A stretch of DNA of 64,000 nt from Phytophthora hibernalis (GCA_012656075.1 JAAKBF010000047.1:834239-898238), one strand, 5' to 3'; shown: positions 53,364 through 64,000, numbered from the stretch's first letter. Numbers and translations: made by a program. The notes: a model not told the origin generated them from the letters alone.

Positions 53364-56310
53364 TCAACTTTTGAAAGCCACTGCACGACTGCGAGCCGCT
53401 AATTGAGCATTTTGAAACCTGCGGTTGCCGTCGCGGGCGTGACGACGTTCTTGAGCAATGATCACAGCTAAGCAGGCGTCAAACGCACGCCAAAGCGCTT
53501 GCTCTGTCCGCAGCACATTGAGGTCGGCTGCTGTCATGCTGGGATTGCATGGATGCTGACTGCCGCTATGATAGTTTTTGTGTCTACCATGCTTGCGGTG
53601 GCCTTCATCTTCTTCATCGGAGTCGTCGTTGTGGTTTCGACTTAGTTCGAGAGTTGAGATGGCACATCGACCGATGAGTAGATGGTCCATGGCCGAGTCC
53701 AAAACGAAGCGATTTGCTCGCACGACTCGGTAAACCAGCAAGTGATGATACTTGATTCTCACATCGGCGTTCCAGTGAAGAAATAGGATCATGTGCCGCT
53801 GGACGAGAGCCTTGAGAATACTCTGCCTCAAGTCGCCTTCAAAGTAGTCCATGCGATTGTACAAGAACAGCAAAGTACTAGCGAGAATTTCGCAGTTTTC
53901 ACTAGAGAGCATGAAGCGCATGCCTACGGCGAACGTTTGACCTCTGAATCCAGGAGGCAAGCGATACACCATCATGCCGCTGCCACGTCGTCGATCAGCG
54001 CCCCCAATCTGAGTCAGCATCGCTGTGGCACTAAACCATTCTTCGAAACGGGTTAAGCAAACTTCGACACTGCGGGCGTGAAGGACGTTGGTGCATTCGT
54101 ACATGGCCAGAACGCAGCTCTCCAGTAATTGATTGTTGCGCAGAATTTGGATCACATTGTCGAGAACGGTTCGAATCGCACGAATCGAGTCCAACTCGAA
54201 CGGCAGTCGCTCCTCTTCTTGGCTTCCTGGCTCAATTTCGATGGATGAAGAGGGTAGCGGGCCAGAAGTATCGCGCACGTAGAGCCACTTCGCCCAACAT
54301 GCCTCTTTCAACAACAACAGCGATACGCGAATGAGTAGCGTATACCCTGGCAAGCAAGTCCACACCACATCGCTCCCCAGAGCCGTGTTTGATGCATGAA
54401 GGCACACAAACCCCATGAATTTGGAGAAAACTCCCGTCATGACTCAGTTTCTGCAGCCAGCAATCGCGAGCTGATTCATTCATCCGGAAGATGTCAGTAT
54501 CAGGATATGGCCCCAGATAAGGTGAAACCGCGTCCATTTGAATAGCGTTGGGTTCTGTGTCACGAACTCCTCTTCGTCGCTGCGAAGAGCTGAAGCGGAC
54601 ACTATGTTCGCTGCAGCAGCAGAAAAGTGTTGGGTATGGTACCGACTTGAGACTTTTGCAGTGCAGGTTCCGTCACCGTTTGTCTCCTCGCTCAGTACAT
54701 ATCCACCAAAGTCCGTCCACCTCAAAAGAGATCCAGCGAATGTGTTGCCATTCCAAGGCCTCGAAGATGACGGACGCCGTTGAGACGGAGTATCCGACGG
54801 CGGTGCCCCAGGATTCTCTTCCGACAAGTCCTCGACGCGTGAATCGTGAGCTTGAAGATTAATCCACTGCTTTTCGCGGTAGCCACCGAAAATTTGCTCC
54901 ATCATCACATTTTGTAGCACTGGTACGCGGAAGTAGCACACTGCAAACACACGCGCGTAGAACCTCGTTTCCACAAGTGAAATGTACGACCGCTTTTTAA
55001 GCTTTGCAGCCTCCAGGTTCTCCACGGCGTACTTGAATGTTGCGATTAACAAGCAGCGGTAAAGATACAAGTCTCGCTCGCCGTCTGCTCCATCCTCTCC
55101 ATTACCGATATTCTGGTTCCCGTACGCTTACGTTCTCGGAATTTGCGGTCAGACTCGATCCGCTGTTGCTTCGGTCACCATCCCCGAAATCCATTCCATT
55201 CATCGATGCCGTAGGTGAATTGGCGAGCCACCCCATACCTGCATTATTGGCGGTGTGGCCAGGAGCCTTGGGAGTTTTGACTCTGGAAGTCACGGAATCT
55301 TCGGTCTCTGTAGCATTGGTAGGTAGATGAAACTCCACGCGCTCCATGATAATCCCAATTAGCTGAAAGTACAAGTTGCGCGTCCCCGTTGACATCATCG
55401 CTTTCTCATCATTGAGCTGAGCGACAAGAAATTTCCAGCAAAGAAGAAGTCCACGTCGACACTGTCGGAACAACTTGCGGCGTTGATTCCAACTGTACGA
55501 TGCTTCAGCAAAATACACATTTCAGTCAGCGAATTTCTCAAAAGCAAGTGCACATCTGAATCACTTACCACTACCACCAGTATCCCTGCCCGAGTAAAAT
55601 TGTTGAACTTGTTGCTGACTCTCTCGCCCAGCCATTTGCTGCAGCAGTGCCAGAAGGTCCTCCATATTCTTCGTTCCAGTGCTGGCAGTATGTTTTGTCT
55701 GGGAACTCGCCGTGGCAGTGGTGCATTCTGCAACGAGCTTGGGGGTCTTTGTGAGAAGCGCGGCCCAGTCGATATCACCGCCTTTCGTGAAAACTTCTAC
55801 TGTTGGAGTCGCTGTGTTCGTTGTTGTAGCTCCTGTCAGAGATCCAGAAGTTTCAAGTCGGGACTCCAACTCCGCAGTTGTCAAATTTCGAGAGGTCGAC
55901 GCGTGGAATGCAACGGACGAGGAAGATCCGTAGGGACCGCTTACGAACACAGCGCCATTGACCGCAGGTAACGTGGCCACAGACACATTTGCTGAGCCTG
56001 ATGAAGAACTCGAGTGTTTACCACCCAACGACTTGAAAACCGTTTGAACTTGTTCACCATGGTTGAGAACCACTCTGCAGATAACAATTTTCGGCTACGA
56101 AGAGTTGTTCCTGCTTGAAGGCTAATTGGGAACTGTCGCTGGCTAACGAGTGCGCCGTGTGGCACATGAAACTCGGTTACAGCTTTTCTATTATTCTCTT
56201 GAGCCCGGCACACAAAGTTGAGATTTTCTACAATTTTCCTTCTGCACACTGTACATATGACGACTATGGAGACTAGTTTCATGCTAATAGTTCTGTCTGA
56301 ACCGTACACT
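53364..56310 (-). CDS. Large helical (armadillo-like) protein, possibly DUF1765/UPF0592 family
   Basis: Coding blocks from right to left: 56310-55941 (N-terminal part, RKAVTEFHVPHGALVSQRQF), 56073-55561 (Ser/Thr-rich linker), a GT-AG intron near 55570-55500 that joins GGSG to ASYSWNQRRKLFRQCRRG, then 55500-55100 (LNDEKAMMSTGTRNLYFQLI), 55070-54480 (LYRCLLIATFKYAVENLE, YARVFAVCYFRVPVLQNVMM) and 54440-53364 (AIRTVLDNVIQILRNNQLLE, SSENCEILASTLLFLYNRMD, LQRHMILFLHWN-like). The FYARVF...FRVPVLQ and STLLFLYNRMD patterns recall the fungal DUF1765 family, from memory. Several one-base shifts (near 55125, 54540, 54450) divide it. The start is not fixed and may lie as far as 56541. Function unknown. 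Confidence 0.55.
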
Positions 56311-56541
56311 ACAGGCGTTGTACGGGTTCATGCTCGAATAAGCAAACAAGTCGGGTTCTGGATGGTACTTGCTGTGTTGGACTATTCGCATACACATTTG
56401 AGCATTGTGAGTTTGTCGACAGCTTTCAGAACCATTGTCAATGCTACTGACGCTCACAATATGAGCCCCAGCAGCCCAGAACAGAGGCGCGTCGTCGCCT
56501 TTAAGTAAATGGTCATGGCTTAACGCGATTTCGGCAAGCAC

Positions 56542-57206
56542 CGAATTTCTGGAACATTTGATGCCAAGTGTTATGCTGACCAGCAGCCAGACATAGTCAG
56601 AGTGAGACTGTCGAGTGTGCTCTTTCCCAAAGCTAAGCGAGGTTCAGTACTTGCATGTTGCAACGGTATGCGTAAAGTTCATGTGTACCGGGGATTGATC
56701 CAACACTATGTCGCCCACTTCAATCGATACTCCACCGACTGAGGCTCGTGAAAGAAAACTCCTGAACGGCGGCATCGACGTCTTGACACTGAAATTCTAC
56801 AGAAGTGCCGGTGAGGAGCGAACGAGATCAACTGGCGTGCCCACGTCCTCGAGCTCTGCTAATTTTATGAGAGGCCACGTTTGGCGTACCTTCGGAAACG
56901 GGCCGATAATGAACTTCGCCGTGTGCTGTTAAAAATCAACGTCGGGGAGCCCTTGTCCGGTGCATGCAACATTTAGTAAGCTTAGTGCATGTTTTGGTCA
57001 ATATACTGACTGCATTTTGGCGAGTCATCGTAAGGCGCGATTCGTTTTTGTATTATTGTTTATTGTTTTGTCTCTCACGAGCCCCAAAACTCGCTCTTAC
57101 TGTTTATTTCGTAGATGTTTCGTGAAGAGGGTGAGCTAAAATCTGTTGTACTTCTCCAAATACTCTCTGAAGAGCGGGCAGTTCGCGCGATTTGTTCATC
57201 GCCTCG
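56542..57206. other. Intergenic
   Basis: A short plus frame at 56708-56932 shows no family features. Otherwise spacer. Confidence 0.4.
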
Positions 57207-57527
57207 CTAACGCTTGAGCCCCCAGTTCGTCGTGTGTTCCTTCCCTATGTAAAACCATTTTTCCATCTTGATGTGATGTTTTACCTTCTCGACCACCTCT
57301 TTCCACCCTCTCTCTTCTGAGTCCTCCTTGTCTTCCTTCTTCACGTGGCGTTTCCTCAGGGACGGTTTACCACTGATGTTATTCTGCTTCGCTGTAAGCG
57401 ATCGTTTCCAGCCCGGACGTTCCGTGAACTTCAACGTCCAAACCCCAGGGTTTGCTCCACTTGAAAGTGCGGTGCTGCTCGCGAGGATAGAGGTCATAAT
57501 TAGCAGGACGGCGTATTGGAGATGCAT
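57207..57527 (-). CDS. RXLR-like secreted effector with degenerate motif
   Basis: From Met 57527, 106 residues, complete. The signal peptide is about residues 1-20 (MHLQYAVLLIMTSILASSTA). In place of RXLR it has PSLRKR at about 57-62, followed by Lys/Glu-rich sequence and DSEERGW, a clear dEER-like motif. The short C-terminal domain is basic and aromatic (VVEKVKHHIKMEKWFYIG). Spacing of signal peptide, xSLR and EER is that of RXLR effectors, so this is a variant family member. The open frame extends to 57578, but the Met at 57527 starts the signal peptide. A CAATTTGATC FPR-like element lies upstream (about 57561-57573). Confidence 0.72.
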   Translation of the reverse strand: MHLQYAVLLIMTSILASSTALSSGANPGVWTLKFTERPGWKRSLTAKQNNISGKPSLRKRHVKKEDKEDSEERGWKEVVEKVKHHIKMEKWFYIGKEHTTNWGLKR

Positions 57528-58018
57528 GATTGGTCTTTGGGGGCGATTCGGGTGATCGGTGGAGATCAAATTGGCCACTGGGAACTGATAGTTGCCCGAG
57601 CAAGTCTTTTACGTAATACCGATATCAAACTTGTGCTCCAGGCTGAAACTTTCAGTGACGTGGACGCTGAGTAAATCACTTGATAGAGATAACGATTTCG
57701 AGATTGCTTGCCCGAATCTCATGGATTGTCCTGGGGTCATCTAAGAAACATTATGCAGGTGCCACAAGCAGCCACTTTGCTGCAGCAGCGCGTAAAGTCT
57801 TAAAGTTGTTGGTTGGGGTTTGCGTTGCTTTTTTCGCAGTTCGTAGGTAGACAAAGTGATATACGTATCTGCCAGGTGGGGTTTCGTACTAGCAACTCAC
57901 GATATTTTGTACAGACGCAATGGAAGCTTTCAAATTATTACTTAAAGTATAGCATTTCTGTTCCCGTTTTGGAGTCTCTACATATATCACTTTTCAACTT
58001 TCTAACCGTGATAACCCC

Positions 58019-58377
58019 TATTAGGGTTATCACGGTGGAAAGTAAGTATGTATCACCAACCAATCAAATCAAACCTTCAACTTTCAACTGTGAGGGTCTC
58101 GCTGATCCCCGTCGGTCTCCAGAACGCTTTATTGGCTGGTATTTGTCCGACACGGACGCGGAGGACGACTGAAGTCGCGGGTGAAGACGGTGTGATCGAT
58201 GCTTCTGCTTGTCTTCCTCTCCCAAATAAACACAGCAGCCAATCAGGTCAAACCTTCACCTCCTGCTCAAACCTTCGTCTTTTTGCAGGAAAGTTTGAGT
58301 TGAAAAAGACGGTACACGAAGGTTTGATCTTATTGGCTGCTCAAACATACTTTCCAACCGTGATAACCACTATTATA
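58019..58377. mobile_element. MITE with TIRs containing GGTTATCACGGT
   Basis: Left TTAGGGTTATCACGGTGGAA (58022) and the inverse right end TTCCAACCGTGATAACCACT (about 58354-58373) match with small differences. Inside, AAACCTTCGTCTTTTT and AAAAAGACGG...GAAGGTTTG form a hairpin. Another terminus of the same family abuts on the left in opposite orientation, making a perfect inverted junction (58005-58017 against 58024-58036). Confidence 0.65.
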
Positions 58378-60900
58378 TGAGCTCGTTATGAATGAATCAA
58401 AACACCGAACTTTGCGATATTATCGTGTTCGAATTCAGTACTTTGCTTATTTATTTAAAATACTACAGTAGTAATAATGAATTAAATTACTGTATTTCAA
58501 AATATGAGTTTAAATGTTGTTTTTACGAACGTAAAAATTAAATGTTTACATTTTCCTAAATATTTACCACTGTGTGTTACTGAATCCGAACTTTACGGTA
58601 TCTTTCCGGACACACGTTTACAGGATACAGTAACGTTACAGCCACTTCATGATCGTAACGATATCTGTGAAGATTGTGTTGGTTACTGTATTCAACCTGC
58701 TAACTTTGAGCCTCGAAGTACCAGTAAGCATACAATCAGGGGGTAATGATAACCTCAAAATGGGGGATGCGAATATATTCAAAATGATATCCAGTCTGAC
58801 GGATGATATTTAGAATATGCATTATATTTTCATTTTGAAATCGAATATTGATAGATACTACTTGGCGAATATATTCGAATATTTGATATTTCCAAAATAA
58901 TAACGCAATAGTTCGTTTCAACCAATCAAAACACGGCAATCGTTAAAGTAACATTGAAAATCGACCAATTCCTGCTTAATGTTGGAGATTGACGACATTG
59001 ACGGAGTGTAACATTCAGGAATAAACTTAACGAGAGAATGGCAGGGATGTGCAATCTGGTGGCGGTCAAGCTTCACGTTGTCATTTAGCATTTCGCAGGG
59101 CCGACGTATTCTTCCGCGCGGCATTGGAGGGACGCAGTGGAAGACCATGAGCAACACGCACCCGATAGTCGCGTCATTCTGCTTCGCGTAACGCCGGACA
59201 AGCCGCGTTTTGATGAGCGTGTCAGCGTGGCTGAGTCCGAAAAGTTTGCGGCGCGTGGTTGAGTCCAGAGCCGGTCACGACAGACTCCACGGACTTGCGC
59301 ACCGACAGTTCCGTGGATGCTGGTAGTCATGCACGTCTTGCGTCTCGGATAGAGTTCCATTTCGATGTCGTCAGAGCCCCGCCAGTTCATTATGTCGGAA
59401 GGACAGTGGTTTACATTCTTGTGTGTTCTGGTAGCTCTCCAAACTGCTATGCTCGCGCAACGAGCCGTGCGGCACTTCACGTGTATAGCGGGCGTATCCT
59501 AGCTAGTCTTTTGTATGTACTACTTGAGCAGCTGCTCGAATCGCTGTCTCCGCGCTAGGCGATGCCTAGTAGACGCGACGCTTGGCGCAACGTAGCTGCT
59601 GTTGTTGCTGGCACGCCGTAGAAGTCTTGTCAGAAGCGCATCATTTTACTCCACTTCAGCAGCGTAGATGAGGCCCCAGTCGTCGAGATCGAAGAGCTGC
59701 ACGACTGGGTCGTCGCTTGCAAAGAGTGCGCTGATCTCCTCCGTGGAAGTTGTCGAGGCGCTGCGAGACCTGTGTGTAGAACCAGAATATTTGTGTTAGA
59801 ATGTCAAGGTTGGATTCCACTGTTATAATTTGGGCAGCCTCAATGTTACCCATGGGTGACAATGACGAGCAAATGTTGCGCAGGGGTAACATTTCAATGT
59901 TACTGTATTTAATGCAATCAAAACACACCTAAAACGAAAAAAGATTATTAGTGATCTCACGGTCTAACTTATTAAAATAACTTAGACATGGTTGGTCGGC
60001 GGTACTAGGGCAATAGCTGAAGTTGGATGAACACTGGGCAGCACTGCCGACGCGATGCTCATTTACTCGTGCGCGATTTTCCTATAGCTGTGCATGTGAG
60101 ATACAGCCGTGGCTGCGGTGCCAAGCCGGCGCGCTGCACCGTACGCACATACGAGCCCTGGGCCGAAGACCGCAGTGATGACGCTGCATCACGTGCAGCC
60201 TCCACCAGAACTCATCCAGACGCGACGCAACGGACGCTGCCGTTGCCCAGAGCGCTGACGTCGCTGCTGCCCAGAAGCCGCCGCTCCCCAGAGCGCTGCC
60301 TGCTGCTGGACTTCGCCTGCGAGTGAAACTCCTACGTGCTGCTGCGACAGTGCGTGGCGCTGCCTGGAGCGGACGTTTCCAGTGCGTTGAAACCACTGCG
60401 CCTCATGCTGCTGCTGCACAGACGCTGTCTGGTGCTGGATGTTTCCCTGCCGGTGAAACTCCTGAGTGCTGCTGAACACACTCACAGCAAGCAAAGCACA
60501 GACAAGTACGTTAGACGTAACCACCGCTAATATAACGTACGGGTTGCAAAGGTAGGCTAGGCAGAAACAATGCGCTGCGTGCACAGCTCAGCAGAGCTCA
60601 CTTCTCGAGTCACCTCCGCCGATCCAAGCCCTTCAAGTCCCTGTAAGGTGTAAGCCCTTGATACCTTCGGTGTCAACGTAGTTTTCCCCTTCCTGCGGAA
60701 GTCCTGCAGCAATGGCGTGCAGCAACGGCGAGGGTTCTGCGAGCCCCAGCCCTAATATCACGTCGCAGTGCACGTCAGTATAAGCTCCTCCGGGTGTATC
60801 CTCAACCCGCCATCCAAATATATACCTATCCATAACTCGTACTTAAGTACTTACTTCGAAGTATTTTTAAGTATACTTAAAAGTATGCATTAATATTCAC
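58378..60900. other. Region with uncertain ORF remnants
   Basis: Minus-strand coding-like pieces near 59480-58940 (RLVRRYAKQNDATIG, NDNVKLDRHQIAHPCHSL, FIPECYTPSMSSISN) look like parts of one gene with frame changes; I cannot name it. A plus frame at 58504-58746 and a CAG/CTG-rich stretch at 60180-60480 with imperfect internal repeats (GTGAAACTCCT...GTGCTGCTG twice) are unassigned. One TACTTCGAAGTA palindrome lies at 60852-60863. Confidence 0.35.
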
Positions 60901-60920
60901 GAGGAATATCCATACACTTG

Positions 60921-60940
60921 GCGGGACCCCGGGGTCCCGC
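60921..60940. repeat. 20-bp perfect GC-rich palindrome
   Basis: GCGGGACCCC followed by its exact inverse GGGGTCCCGC, in AT-rich surroundings. Possibly a terminator-like or transposon-derived hairpin. Confidence 0.85.
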
Positions 60941-61164
60941 AAACAAAACCGACCAAGCATCGATTTTTTTAAGTTTTACGGACAATCGCCGGTAGTGAAA
61001 CTACAGCAAAAACTGATCCACTTTCAGGTAGTTACCCAAGAGGTAGCATGCACCGACCGACAGGGGGTCACAGATGACTGTGCCACGGCGAAAGCGGCAG
61101 AACAACAACGTTCTACACATGAGGCGACGACAATGCACGCCATCATCTGGATAGCTCGAATATC

Positions 61165-61886
61165 AGTCCATTTAAAACAAAATGATCGCTAATCCCTTTT
61201 GAGGTTTTTTGCTAGAGGGCTTTGAAGCCGAGGTATCGATTTTTCGTATCTAAGCGGGAAGCGAGAAAACTGAGAAAACTGCGAAAAGGCTAACCACTCC
61301 GAATCGAAAGCCTGCGACGGTTAGAGGACGCTACGAGCGGATGTAAGTCCCTAGGAGGGCGACGCCCTTCCCGACAATGAGAAGAGGAAGTGCGCGAGGT
61401 CGTTCTCGTCGTGGCTCTGTTGGTTGCCGAAGCTGCTGACATAGTGGCTGTCAAACTACATCGAAATGAGCCGTGCTGTTTCGCAGCATGCTTCTGGTCG
61501 AAACCAGCAAGGTAAGTCGTCATCGGATTGGTTGAAATATATTTTTGCCACTTCTGATTGGCTACTTCATGATTTGGACTCACGAACGAAACATTTTAGC
61601 GCAGACTTCACGTGCCATTTCCGAGCGGTTCTAACGTTAGGCGTTTCTGAGTGTTCTAGATGGAATGGTTCGATTCAGAAGCGTCTGTAGATTATTTATG
61701 CTGAAAAACGGCCTCTTGTCTTCGAGCACGGAGACACATTTTTCAATTCGCCATAACTTTGGTTGTACTCCATATTTTCGTAAAGTAAGGGCTCTATTGT
61801 GTAGTACAGACACTCAGCTTTTGAATGGTGTGCGTAACTCCTATTTGAGGTTTAATAGTTTACGATCATTTTGTTTTAAATGGACT
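61165..61886. mobile_element. Possible TIR element (722 bp)
   Basis: AGTCCATTTAAAACAAAATG (with ATCG following) at 61165-61188 is exactly inverted at 61863-61886. No target duplication was found and the interior holds no gene, so the termini may lie slightly further out. Confidence 0.55.
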
Positions 61887-62284
61887 CATATGCATGAGCA
61901 AGCTCCAGCTCGCCTTCACACATGGTGTTCATATACCTGTCAGAATATCACTTTATATCATTTTTATATCTGATATTTCGAAGAATCCTCGATGATATTT
62001 AAATATTATGGTACTTTTTTGCATTTTGAAAGAATATAGATATTTTTGCCCAAAATAGTACTACCAATACCGGAAAATATTATGCATATTTGAGCGAGTA
62101 AGCTTACTCGCTCAGATGGAACTTACAGCGTCGTCTGGAATCAGCTCAAACCCAACAAAAACTAAGCTGAGAACTTCCCAGTTGCGATACTAGCAGATAG
62201 TCTAACATCTCTGCTAAGCAGAGAACTAATAAGGATTAAGCTCAACATGTGCTTATAATTCGCTTCGCTTCCGATCATCTTCAA

Positions 62285-63034
62285 CTAAAACGGGTATGCT
62301 TTCTTGAGCTTCGTCAAGAAAACGTCATCACTCATGGGCATCACAACCTTCCTGTACGACCATGCTACGTCAAAGTCGGCATCAGTCAATGCAGTTCGAG
62401 CTTCTTCCGTCATCTGCTCCCACGTGATGAGATCCTGCGTTGCTCCCACCTTGATCGTGAGCCTCACGCCCTGCTTGCTGCCCCAGAAATTCTTGTACGA
62501 GTCAAATTTGACGGTCGTCCCATTCACAACATACTTTGACTTGGGAGGGGTAGATTTCCTGAAGCCAACACCAGCAGACATCGACACACCCAGAATGGAT
62601 GAATTGTCAGGTGACGAGCTGTCGGTCCACACGATTCCGTACGACCAGTAGTGGCGGTGGCCCGTCCGGTACGGATCAGTGTACTGTAAGCCCTTGGGGA
62701 AGTACCATGCGTACATGATAGCCCACTTGCCCTTGTACCAGTCCGAGCGTGAGTACACCTGCGAACCCAGCCCAGGGCCCTTACAGTCTCCGTCGACCAA
62801 ACCAGACCACTCCAGTCCAGCACTAACGGATCCTTCCGCATTAACTGCAGGGTACGGGTGGCAGCCAAACGAGATGCGGAGCTGGGGCTTGAACTTGACG
62901 GCAGTCTTCTCGTAGTCGGTGGTAGGTTCTGGCTGAGCGAACGGTTCAACTTGGTCGTGGTCGATCATTACAACATCCGCTTTGACAGTAGCGAGCGAGG
63001 CGATGACAGCGAGGAGGAAACCACGAAGGTTCAT
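62285..63034 (-). CDS. NPP1-domain (NLP) protein with degenerate heptapeptide
   Basis: From Met 63034, 249 residues with signal peptide MNLRGFLLAVIASLATVKA. NLPs are secreted proteins that in active form bind plant sphingolipids and damage membranes; many Phytophthora copies are non-cytolytic. Conserved parts are two Cys (FGCHPYPAV and DGDCKGPG, type 1 pattern), the AIMYAWYFPK block recognised by plant immune receptors, and the region GHRHYWS (residues 125-131), which stands where the canonical motif is GHRHDWE. Both acidic residues of the canonical motif are replaced, so loss of cytolytic activity is likely. The frame is intact to the C-terminal KKAYPF. The frame opens at 63058 but the Met at 63034 precedes the signal peptide. 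Confidence 0.94.
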   Translation of the reverse strand: MNLRGFLLAVIASLATVKADVVMIDHDQVEPFAQPEPTTDYEKTAVKFKPQLRISFGCHPYPAVNAEGSVSAGLEWSGLVDGDCKGPGLGSQVYSRSDWYKGKWAIMYAWYFPKGLQYTDPYRTGHRHYWSYGIVWTDSSSPDNSSILGVSMSAGVGFRKSTPPKSKYVVNGTTVKFDSYKNFWGSKQGVRLTIKVGATQDLITWEQMTEEARTALTDADFDVAWSYRKVVMPMSDDVFLTKLKKAYPF

Positions 63035-63084
63035 GGTCGCGTAGCAAGTCTTTGACAATTCTGCTGGAGATGTGAGCCCTGCGT

Positions 63085-63103
63085 GGATAGTTGCAAAGTG
63101 ATC
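63085..63103 (-). promoter_or_regulatory. Oomycete Inr-like element
   Basis: On the minus strand GTGATCACTTTGCAACTAT contains TCACTTTGCA, one mismatch from YCATTYYNCA, about 55-65 bases before the NLP start. No clear FPR follows. Confidence 0.45.
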
Positions 63104-63338
63104 ACTGCAGGGGTATTCAATGGTCTCGAATGGAAAAACTCAACTTACGGCATCAGATCTGGCACTGATTGCGATGTGCACGATCAGAAAAGGTGTCACT
63201 GCCCATGATTAAATGAGGGTAATCTAAACAAAAAGTACCACTACTTTCAACCCTGTCCTAATTAATAATTGTGTATGCTAATAATTAATACCTCACAAGT
63301 TATTTGACTTGACATTTACTTGAAATCCCTGTCCTCCT

Positions 63339-63679
63339 CTAATACTTAATTCCAAAAATGATCCACGGGACATACTCATTAGAACAGGTTTTACGCTTTA
63401 TCTCCAAAAACAGTTTTTTGTCATGAGTGTTGGTGGTGGTCGCAGCCGCCTCTGCCCTGAATTCATTTCCATGCGGAGCGTCCAGCTCTCCTCCTGACCG
63501 CGGTTTTTGTCTCTGTGAACTGTTTGATGATGGCCGAGAAGTCCTAGCATTGCTGTTGGACATCATCAGCCGCTCGTTATACTGTAAGAGCGCGACCACA
63601 TGCTGCTTTAACGCCGCGAGTGCTCGTCATGCATCTGCGCCAGAGCCTTTGCTGTAGTACACATACACGTCGTTCGTCA
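63339..63679 (-). CDS. Hypothetical protein fragment, coiled-coil-like
   Basis: A minus frame starting MTNDVYVYYSKGSGADA at 63679 meets a stop; the next frame (63599-63339) continues LKQHVVALLQYNERLMMSNS and a Ser/Arg/Pro-rich part. One indel near 63620 would connect them. No family is recognised. Confidence 0.35.
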
Positions 63680-63871
63680 TGGTCCAATCAAATCGTTAAT
63701 CTTTGAAATTTCGTAAAATACCTCGGCCTCTACGGTTTATTTTTGCATGGAGGGAAATATCAATTTTGGCGGAAATGTTTCAAACGAGCCTCGTGATATC
63801 TTGAACTTGGCGGCGTGACTACCAGTAGATTCCTCTTAGATTCACAAGGCCGTGCGCTGCGCGCCGGGCGA

Positions 63872-64000
63872 GCTCTAATATTCGAATGAAATGGTGGTGA
63901 GCTGCTTTGATTAAACATGTATCGGCATCATGTTTCTACAGGTTGAGGCCTTCATCGCGTGTGCGGAGGCTGAAGCCTCGCCCGCCCTTAGGAAGCTACG
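63872..64000. repeat. Transposon-end-like dispersed repeat, copy 2 (cut by window edge)
   Basis: Matches 48396-48540 in the same orientation (ATTCGAATGAAATGGTGGTG onward), with a short insertion (TCATGTTTCTACAG). An element may continue beyond the window. Confidence 0.65.

Overview
The window is nuclear DNA of an oomycete, almost certainly a Phytophthora. The evidence is: secreted RXLR-dEER effector genes, an NPP1/NLP-family gene, oomycete Inr/FPR-type core promoters, short introns, and DNA transposon families typical of the group. At about 21.34-21.51 kb there is a fragment of 18S rRNA 3' end plus ITS1. From memory its ITS1 looks like clade 1 Phytophthora (P. cactorum-like), but a database search would be needed to fix the species.

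The layout is 'two-speed'. Gene-dense islands hold conserved housekeeping genes: SelO, an ankyrin protein, tRNA-Arg(TCT) and an RRM protein (12.7-17.7 kb); BMS1, a triple cyclic-nucleotide-binding/RGS fusion, a coiled-coil protein and a NADAR protein (23.2-32.3 kb); the E4 ubiquitin ligase UFD2, the TsaE ATPase, a serine-rich protein and a membrane/coiled-coil protein (38.7-47.9 kb); and a large helical protein (53.4-56.5 kb). Between them lie transposon graveyards that carry the effector genes: a Crypton (0-2.1 kb), a long-TIR transposon with a nested pogo element (2.3-10.3 kb), a second tyrosine-recombinase relic (11.2-12.2 kb), duplicated host fragments, rDNA and foldbacks (17.9-22.1 kb), twin RXLR genes flanking a Tc1/IS630-type element (32.5-38.0 kb), a shattered tail-anchored RXLR family with two mariner-like relics (48.2-53.4 kb), and effector and NLP genes at the right end (57.2-63.0 kb).

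The most informative structures are nested insertions whose order can be read. An element with TIRs of about 150-175 bp (about 2280-10336) encodes a zinc-finger/AT-hook protein followed by a DDE-like protein of a family I cannot name, and an RXLR effector pseudogene lies between its TIRs. A pogo/Tigger-type element (7215-10254, TA target duplication) is inserted in its right TIR. That pogo gene is in turn interrupted by a TA-flanked MITE and by a 0.83-kb element with a 10-bp target duplication. At 20371-21311 a small hAT-like element carries what looks like a captured eEF1B-gamma fragment.

Many clearly conserved genes (UFD2, BMS1, SelO, the CNB-RGS gene, the RRM gene) are broken only by single-base shifts, mostly in homopolymer runs. 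This points to residual consensus indels in the assembly rather than to real pseudogenes, so frameshifts here should be read with caution. Transposases that also carry nonsense codons and deletions are real relics.
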